A stretch of DNA of 64,000 bases from assembly GCF_003710905.1 (NCBI RefSeq), contig NZ_RHHV01000003.1, forward strand, positions 1-64,000. Reading direction: 5' to 3'. Each line of letters starts with the position of its first letter. The first letter of the stretch is position 1. Below are positions 59,321-64,000 of this stretch, piece by piece. The position numbers and the translations under genes are program-made. Source of the DNA: Brevibacillus parabrevis (GTDB lineage Bacteria > Bacillota > Bacilli > Brevibacillales > Brevibacillaceae). The notes under the pieces are model-generated. The model was not told the origin of the DNA and ran no database searches. It was given only the letters and a program-made list of their open reading frames with translations.

Positions 59321-61429
59321 TCAGTTTCCTCCACTTTCTGCGAGTTGCTTCAGACTGACGTAATCGGTTTTCCCGCTCCCGAGCAGCGGCAATGTCTTGA
59401 TGAACTGCATGGTGCCAGGGATGAGCAGTGGCGAGTATTGCTTTTCGGTCAAATACGAGCGCAGTTGACCGAGCGCCACATTTTCGTCTGTCGTAAACAG
59501 CAGGACGCGCTCGCCTTTTCGCTGATCATTGACGGTAATCGCAGCGAAGCCGGAATGTCCAAAGCATTGCATCGCCAATTCTTCAATCAGATTCAGCGAG
59601 ACCATTTCGCCGCCGATCTTGGCGAAGCGTTTCAGTCTGGACTGGATGCTGAGAAAACCTTCCTGGTCGGCTGTCACCAAATCTCCGGTGTGATACCACT
59701 CTTCTGCCGGAACGAAGCCTTTTCCGTGGATCAGGTAGCCTTTCATGACGTTCGGGCCTTTGACGAGCAGTTCTCCGCCTGCGTCGATTCCGGCAACAGG
59801 GTCTAGGCGATACGACATGCCAGGCACCAAGCGTCCCACCGTACCGGGTTTGTTCGCCAGCGGCGTGTTCAGAGCGAGAATCGGTGCCGTTTCGGTTGCC
59901 CCGTACCCTTCAAAAATCCGCACGCCGAATTTCTCCATCCACAGCTTGCGAACATCGTCTTTCAGTTTTTCCGCTCCTGCGAACACATAGCGTAGCGAGT
60001 AAAAGTTATACGGGTGCGCCATTCGTCCGTAGCCTGCCATAAACGTCGAGGTGCCGAACAAAATCGTCGCGTTCTGGTCGTACACCAGCTCCGCAATCGC
60101 CTTGTAGTGCAGCGGGCTAGGGTACAAGTAGACGGGAATCCCTTTGACGACTGGCAAAAGCGTGCCGGCAGTCAAGCCGAAGCTGTGGAACATCGGCAAT
60201 GCATTGAAAAACTTGTCGCGGCTCGTAATGTCGATCATGCTGGTCACCTGCTGGATATTCGCATACAGGTTGGTGTGCGTCAGCACGACGCCTTTTGGCT
60301 TGCTTTCGCTGCCGGAAGTGAACAGGATCAGCTCATTGGCGCCGTGCGCCGCTTTTTTGCCAGTCAGATAGGAGCCAAAGGCAGCCAGTTTGTCAAAAGC
60401 GGTCGCCGATGCTTTCAAATCTTCGAGATAAATCACTTGCATGCTCGGCGACAGGCCAGCGATGATGTGATCCAGCTTGCCTTTTTCGATGAAGGCGCGC
60501 GATGTCAGGATCGTGTCGATATGAGCCGTCTCGCAGCAGTCCAGAAGCGAGCGGATGCCGAGCGAAAAGTTCAGGATCGCAGGCGTTTTTCCGATCGAAA
60601 ACAAGGACAGCAACGTAATCAGGTGACCGACCGAGTTCGGGAGGAACACGCCGACCACTGGTTTTCCCGTCAGCGGCTGCTGCAATTTTTTGCCGAGCAA
60701 GTAGCTTCCGATCAGCAACGTGCGATAGTTGATCGCTGTGGTCAAGTCTTTGGCGATTTCCATTTTTGATCCGTTAAGGCGCGCGGCTGCAATCGTTTCA
60801 TCGAACAGGTTTACATTTTGCTTCATTCGGCTTTGAAAAATTTCATCTTGCAACGTACGGAGGATCAGGTCATTGGCTGCTGCTTTTTGCTCGCGCATCG
60901 AACGGTTTTCTTCGCGTGCGATGGTGAACGGGGTGCCTACGGTCATGGTGATGGTCGGGAACAGCAAGAGACGCAGCTTGCCTTTCAGATAGGAGAAGAT
61001 CGAGCGCTCCAGTCCGTTGATCGCGATCGGATAAACAGTCGCGCCCGTTCTCATGGCGAGGTAGCCTACGCCGCTGTAAATTTTCATCAGGCCGCCAGTC
61101 GTCGTGATGCGGCCTTCCGGAAAGATCACCAGCGTCTCCCCTTTGCGGATCACCCGCAGCATATGGCGGATCGAGTAAGGGTTCAGCGGATCGATGGCGA
61201 TGTGCTTGCGGAAGCGCAGGAAGAAGGCGAAGCGCTTGGCGATCTCCGTGTTGACGACGAAGGTCGCTCCTTTTGGCAAACAGAACGACAGGAGCACCGC
61301 GTCCAGCAGGGAGACGTGATTGGGAATGATCAGAGACGGCTGCGTCAGATCGATTTTGTTTAGTCCGTGAACGCGAGGTCGAAACCACAGCATTAAAATC
61401 ATTTTCAGGAAGGAATGAATGAGGACCAT
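59321..61429 (-). CDS. aas: Bifunctional acyltransferase/acyl-ACP synthetase (Aas)
   Basis: A 702-residue protein: an N-terminal PlsC-type acyltransferase (N-H-V-S-L-L-D and F-P-E-G-R-I-T-T-T motifs, residues about 35-200) fused to an adenylate-forming ligase (F-T-S-G-S-E-S-K-P-K-G near residue 372; Y-G-A-T-E; Y-H-T-G-D). Aas re-acylates 2-acyl-lyso-phospholipids using fatty acid and ATP. ATG at 61429 follows AAAGGTG eight bases away; the frame extends upstream to GTG 61438. With LplT it forms a membrane-phospholipid repair module, well known in Gram-negatives. Confidence 0.9.
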   Translation of the reverse strand: MVLIHSFLKMILMLWFRPRVHGLNKIDLTQPSLIIPNHVSLLDAVLLSFCLPKGATFVVNTEIAKRFAFFLRFRKHIAIDPLNPYSIRHMLRVIRKGETLVIFPEGRITTTGGLMKIYSGVGYLAMRTGATVYPIAINGLERSIFSYLKGKLRLLLFPTITMTVGTPFTIAREENRSMREQKAAANDLILRTLQDEIFQSRMKQNVNLFDETIAAARLNGSKMEIAKDLTTAINYRTLLIGSYLLGKKLQQPLTGKPVVGVFLPNSVGHLITLLSLFSIGKTPAILNFSLGIRSLLDCCETAHIDTILTSRAFIEKGKLDHIIAGLSPSMQVIYLEDLKASATAFDKLAAFGSYLTGKKAAHGANELILFTSGSESKPKGVVLTHTNLYANIQQVTSMIDITSRDKFFNALPMFHSFGLTAGTLLPVVKGIPVYLYPSPLHYKAIAELVYDQNATILFGTSTFMAGYGRMAHPYNFYSLRYVFAGAEKLKDDVRKLWMEKFGVRIFEGYGATETAPILALNTPLANKPGTVGRLVPGMSYRLDPVAGIDAGGELLVKGPNVMKGYLIHGKGFVPAEEWYHTGDLVTADQEGFLSIQSRLKRFAKIGGEMVSLNLIEELAMQCFGHSGFAAITVNDQRKGERVLLFTTDENVALGQLRSYLTEKQYSPLLIPGTMQFIKTLPLLGSGKTDYVSLKQLAESGGN

Positions 61430-61495
61430 GTGGACCACACCTTTACAAGGAATAATGGCGTTGCTTTATGTTTTCATTGTAAGGAGTGGGGGAAG

Positions 61496-61523
61496 TAAAA
61501 AAAGTACCAACATTCATTGGTAC
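61496..61523 (-). terminator. Terminator of the two-component operon
   Basis: Minus strand: GTACCAA and TTGGTAC pair around TGAATG, followed by TTTTTTTAC, 14 bp after the response-regulator stop. Confidence 0.85.
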
Positions 61524-61536
61524 CTGGTAATAAGAC

Positions 61537-62175
61537 CTAGAACAGCTTCTTTTGGCTGGCTTTGGAGGCCGCTTCCTTGCTCGTTTTCACGCCCATTTTT
61601 TTCAGGATGCGGTTGATGTGGTTTTTGATCGTGCGCTTGGTGATGTGCAAGGATTGTTCGATTTGCGTCTGGGTTTTTCCTTGGTGAATCAGTTGGAGGA
61701 TGTCCTTTTCTGCCGGGGAAAGCAGCTTTTGGTTCTCCTCGTTTTTCAGGCGCAAAAACTCGTTGCGCAAAGCGGCTGCGGCGGTCGGGTGAATCGCCGA
61801 CTGGCGGTTGTGGGCAGCGCGGATCGCTTCGGGAATTTCCTTGAAGCTGGATTTGCTGATGTAATTGACGGCACCAGCGGAAAAGGACTCGACGATGACG
61901 TCCTCGGCTGTCAATGACGTCAGCATGATGATTTTACAGTCCGCTTGCAGGGAAATCAGCTCCATGGCCGTTTCGATGCCATCGAGATTGTTTTCGGTCA
62001 GGTTGATATCCATGAGGACGATGTCAGCGCCTGCGTTCAAAAACCGCTCCACAGCTTCTGCTTTGGTCCCTGCCTCGCCGACCACGGCCAGACCCGGCTC
62101 TTTGTTCAAGTAATCGATCAGACCTTTTCGCCAGACGGGATCATCTTCTACGAGAAATACTTTGATGGCTTCCAT
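61537..62175 (-). CDS. NarL/FixJ-family response regulator
   Basis: A 212-residue regulator: receiver (EDD at residues 10-12, phospho-acceptor Asp56 in IVLMDINL, Lys in YISKSSF) and a C-terminal LuxR-type helix-turn-helix (LSPAEKDILQLIHQGKTQTQIEQSL). The 5' end lies 25 bp after the kinase stop, so it pairs with that kinase. It is not of the OmpR or VanR type. Target genes are not evident nearby. Confidence 0.9.
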   Translation of the reverse strand: MEAIKVFLVEDDPVWRKGLIDYLNKEPGLAVVGEAGTKAEAVERFLNAGADIVLMDINLTENNLDGIETAMELISLQADCKIIMLTSLTAEDVIVESFSAGAVNYISKSSFKEIPEAIRAAHNRQSAIHPTAAAALRNEFLRLKNEENQKLLSPAEKDILQLIHQGKTQTQIEQSLHITKRTIKNHINRILKKMGVKTSKEAASKASQKKLF

Positions 62176-62200
62176 GCCGATAGCCCCCTTCCTGCTTTCA

Positions 62201-63571
62201 TCAATGTGTTATGACGCGTTTTTTCGGGAAGAACAGAAAGACGGTCGTGCCTTTTCCCTGCTCGCTGTATATTTCCAGCATTCCTTGATGTTTTTGCATG
62301 ACATTGTAGCAATAAGACAGGCCAAGCCCGAAGTTTTGTCCGGTTCTTTTGGTAGAGAAAAACGGATCGAGGACATGCGGCAAATTTTCTTTGGAAATGC
62401 CTGTTCCCGTATCCGCAACGGCGATGACGAGATGCCGATTGGACAAAAAGAGCTGCACATGGAGCTTTCCGCCCGAGCGCATCGCTTCGATCGCGTTCAT
62501 GCACAGATTGGTCAACACTTCCCGCAGCTGCACGGCATCGCAGCGCAGACGAAGGCTCTCATCCAGCTCGGCTTCCACTTGAACCTGATATTTTTCCGTG
62601 TACGGCTTCAAATTGTGGATGACTTGTGTGACGATTTCGCTCGGCGCAGTGGGGGACTCTTGCAGCTCCACGTCGCGCAGCTGGGTTTGGATGCGGTTCA
62701 TCATGTCCAGCATGTGCTGGGACGATTGCAGGAGCACTACGGCATCTTCCTGTAAGCCTGGCTGGTTTGTTTCCTTTGCATACGTTTCGATGCGATCCGC
62801 GTACAAGGAGATTTTTCCTGCTTCGTTTTTGATCGTATGATTAATGATTTGCGCACCGGATGTGAGAGCACGCAGCGTGCTGTCCAGGCGTCTTTTTTCT
62901 ACGCGCAGCCGGACGCCGAGGAACCCGTATTTCAGGCTGATGGCGACAATCAGAATGAACTGGATGGCGACGACGAGCATGTTGTACCGCCAGGCTTCGT
63001 AATCGTTTTGGATGCGCATGACGTAAATAAAAATAAAGACGAAAAAGAGCGGGACGATAATCAGCACGTTGGTGAAAAAGCTGTTCTTTTTGACCAGCGG
63101 GTCTTTCTCGCTCCGGTACTGTACGATGAGCAGCGTGCACGAAACCAGAAAAAAAGGAATGACCCAGGCGACCATGATCCAGTAGTTGAAGGCCAAAACC
63201 GGGTGGATCGGCGTAATGGCAAGCATCGAGACCGGGAAGCAGAGCGCAGCAAACTGCGTGATGAGTTTGGTTCTGCGCGCAAGAAACTCCGCCGAATGCA
63301 CGGCGAACATGAGAAACGAATAAGGCAGTCCGACCTGACAAATAAAAGACGACAGGCGGCTGAGAAAAAGCAAGGTTTGTTCTGTACCAGGCGTCATGGT
63401 GAACATCTCCGCCCAAAGCGGCATGATCGTTTCATCGATGACCGCAGAGAGAAAGCCAGCCCCTCCGACAAATGCAGTGGCACAGGCCCAGCGGATCGAC
63501 GTCCGTTTCGGGTCGGTGAAAAGAGCCAGCAGGCCCAATGCCCACATGGTGAACAAGGTGAAAACCATCAT
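62201..63571 (-). CDS. Sensor histidine kinase with multi-helix N-terminus
   Basis: A 456-residue kinase. About seven hydrophobic helices fill residues 1-230, so the sensing domain is in the membrane (7TM/5TM-type). The H-box is I-N-H-T-I-K-N-E-A-G-K near residue 240, and ATPase boxes N (LTNLCMNAIEAM), G1 (VADTGTGI) and G2 (GQNFGLGLSYC) follow. The His box is the short HisKA_7TM-like type. ATG with AGGAG about 12 bases upstream. It is transcribed with the NarL-type regulator. Signal unknown. Confidence 0.85.
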   Translation of the reverse strand: MMVFTLFTMWALGLLALFTDPKRTSIRWACATAFVGGAGFLSAVIDETIMPLWAEMFTMTPGTEQTLLFLSRLSSFICQVGLPYSFLMFAVHSAEFLARRTKLITQFAALCFPVSMLAITPIHPVLAFNYWIMVAWVIPFFLVSCTLLIVQYRSEKDPLVKKNSFFTNVLIIVPLFFVFIFIYVMRIQNDYEAWRYNMLVVAIQFILIVAISLKYGFLGVRLRVEKRRLDSTLRALTSGAQIINHTIKNEAGKISLYADRIETYAKETNQPGLQEDAVVLLQSSQHMLDMMNRIQTQLRDVELQESPTAPSEIVTQVIHNLKPYTEKYQVQVEAELDESLRLRCDAVQLREVLTNLCMNAIEAMRSGGKLHVQLFLSNRHLVIAVADTGTGISKENLPHVLDPFFSTKRTGQNFGLGLSYCYNVMQKHQGMLEIYSEQGKGTTVFLFFPKKRVITH

Positions 63572-63829
63572 GGCAATCTTGATCTCCTGTCAGTCATGAT
63601 AAAACCATTATATCGTACCTGCGGAGAATGAAACGAAAATTAATCAACTGTCCATGAAAAGCGAACAGAGACGATCTGCCGGGAAGAGTGAAAAAATTGT
63701 GACAGATATGGGTATTTTGAACTATATGCTCTGTTCCTGATTCCAAAAATCGCCTATGATGGTATTCATGCAGATAGTCATACAGAACTCATTTTTATTG
63801 ATCATGAGACGCGGAGGAGAAGCAGACGA

Positions 63830-64000
63830 ATGATGTCATTTATGAAAAAGCATCTGATTGTTCGTATTTTGTGTGTCATCATCTCCGTCTTGGTTCTGGT
63901 CGCTGCGGGAAACATTGCCACGCAGATTGTGCAGACGAGAGATGCGGTTGAAGAAGGAATCAACAATTACAACATGCGCATTGCAGAAAGCTATGCTGCT
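63830..64000 (+). CDS. N-terminal fragment of a membrane receptor, probable chemoreceptor (runs off the right edge)
   Basis: Fifty-seven residues are visible. An ATG-ATG start follows GGAGGAG, then a basic MKKH and a transmembrane helix (VRILCVIISVLVLVAAGNIA), then an extracytoplasmic polar stretch with QTRDAVEEGI. This beginning is typical of methyl-accepting chemotaxis proteins, but sensor kinases start similarly, so the call is tentative. It is divergent from the two-component genes across a 258-bp gap, in which I see no further gene. Confidence 0.5.
   Translation, partial: MMSFMKKHLIVRILCVIISVLVLVAAGNIATQIVQTRDAVEEGINNYNMRIAESYAA

Noticed and set aside
1-64000. CRISPR arrays, tRNA or rRNA genes, transposons, phage genes
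   Set aside because: Scanned by eye on both strands; no repeat-spacer array, cloverleaf, rRNA conserved segment, transposase or phage structural gene was recognised.

Overview
The window looks like chromosomal DNA of an aerobic, spore-former-type Firmicute, most probably Brevibacillus or a close Paenibacillaceae relative. The evidence is strong AGGAGG-type ribosome binding sites, GTG and TTG starts, short hairpin/T-run terminators, and many proteins whose nearest recognisable relatives are Bacillus families (YclNOPQ, YusV, YxcD, FumC, RecQ, MpsC). A multidomain chitin-type LPMO fits the same group. The genus call is inference. I see no rRNA, tRNA, insertion sequence, prophage or CRISPR array.

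Layout. 1-1900: the 5' end of a secreted repeat protein with its class D sortase, then a LysE-type exporter. 1952-18267: a divergent gene cluster that is the centrepiece. Its leftward arm encodes a 49-residue membrane microprotein, a zinc-ribbon membrane protein and a membrane-anchored SH3 protein. Its rightward arm encodes a vWA protein with an FHA-like tail, a giant tubulin/FtsZ-superfamily protein, a 782-residue protein of unknown family, a second membrane vWA protein, a small beta-rich protein, a zinc-ribbon P-loop GTPase and a membrane-anchored protein resembling 'GTPase-associated protein 1'. Gene spacing and overlaps indicate two tightly coupled operons. The components suggest a membrane-associated, GTP-driven assembly, for envelope remodelling or defence-like signalling, whose biology is largely undescribed.

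18300-29400: a stable hairpin and a possible small transcript, a cupin protein, a giant kinase/ATPase/GAF/CheA-like sensor of about 1,993 residues with a CheY-like regulator beside it, an AhpD-like protein, a Crp/Fnr regulator, a MATE exporter and a lipoprotein with an exact 18-residue repeat.

29500-36000: iron uptake. A yclNOPQ-type petrobactin/catecholate ABC importer and a stand-alone YusV-like ATPase each have Fur-like boxes upstream. Small membrane and hypothetical genes follow, including yxcD and an MpsC-family gene. 36178-42709: a purine-salvage operon with a binding protein, an internal terminator, a nucleoside hydrolase, two permeases, an ATPase and an adenine deaminase.

42980-48816: a small membrane protein, the LPMO, a second MATE exporter, an MgtC-like protein and iron-independent fumarase FumC with a Fur box upstream. 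49046-53902: a VanR/VanS-like pair with a D,D-carboxypeptidase and a VanZ-like protein, then a MerR regulator with a textbook 19-bp-spacer promoter and a GNAT acetyltransferase. 54053-64000: RecQ, a secreted 5'-nucleotidase, an LplT/Aas lysophospholipid recycling pair, a two-component system and the start of a chemoreceptor-like protein.
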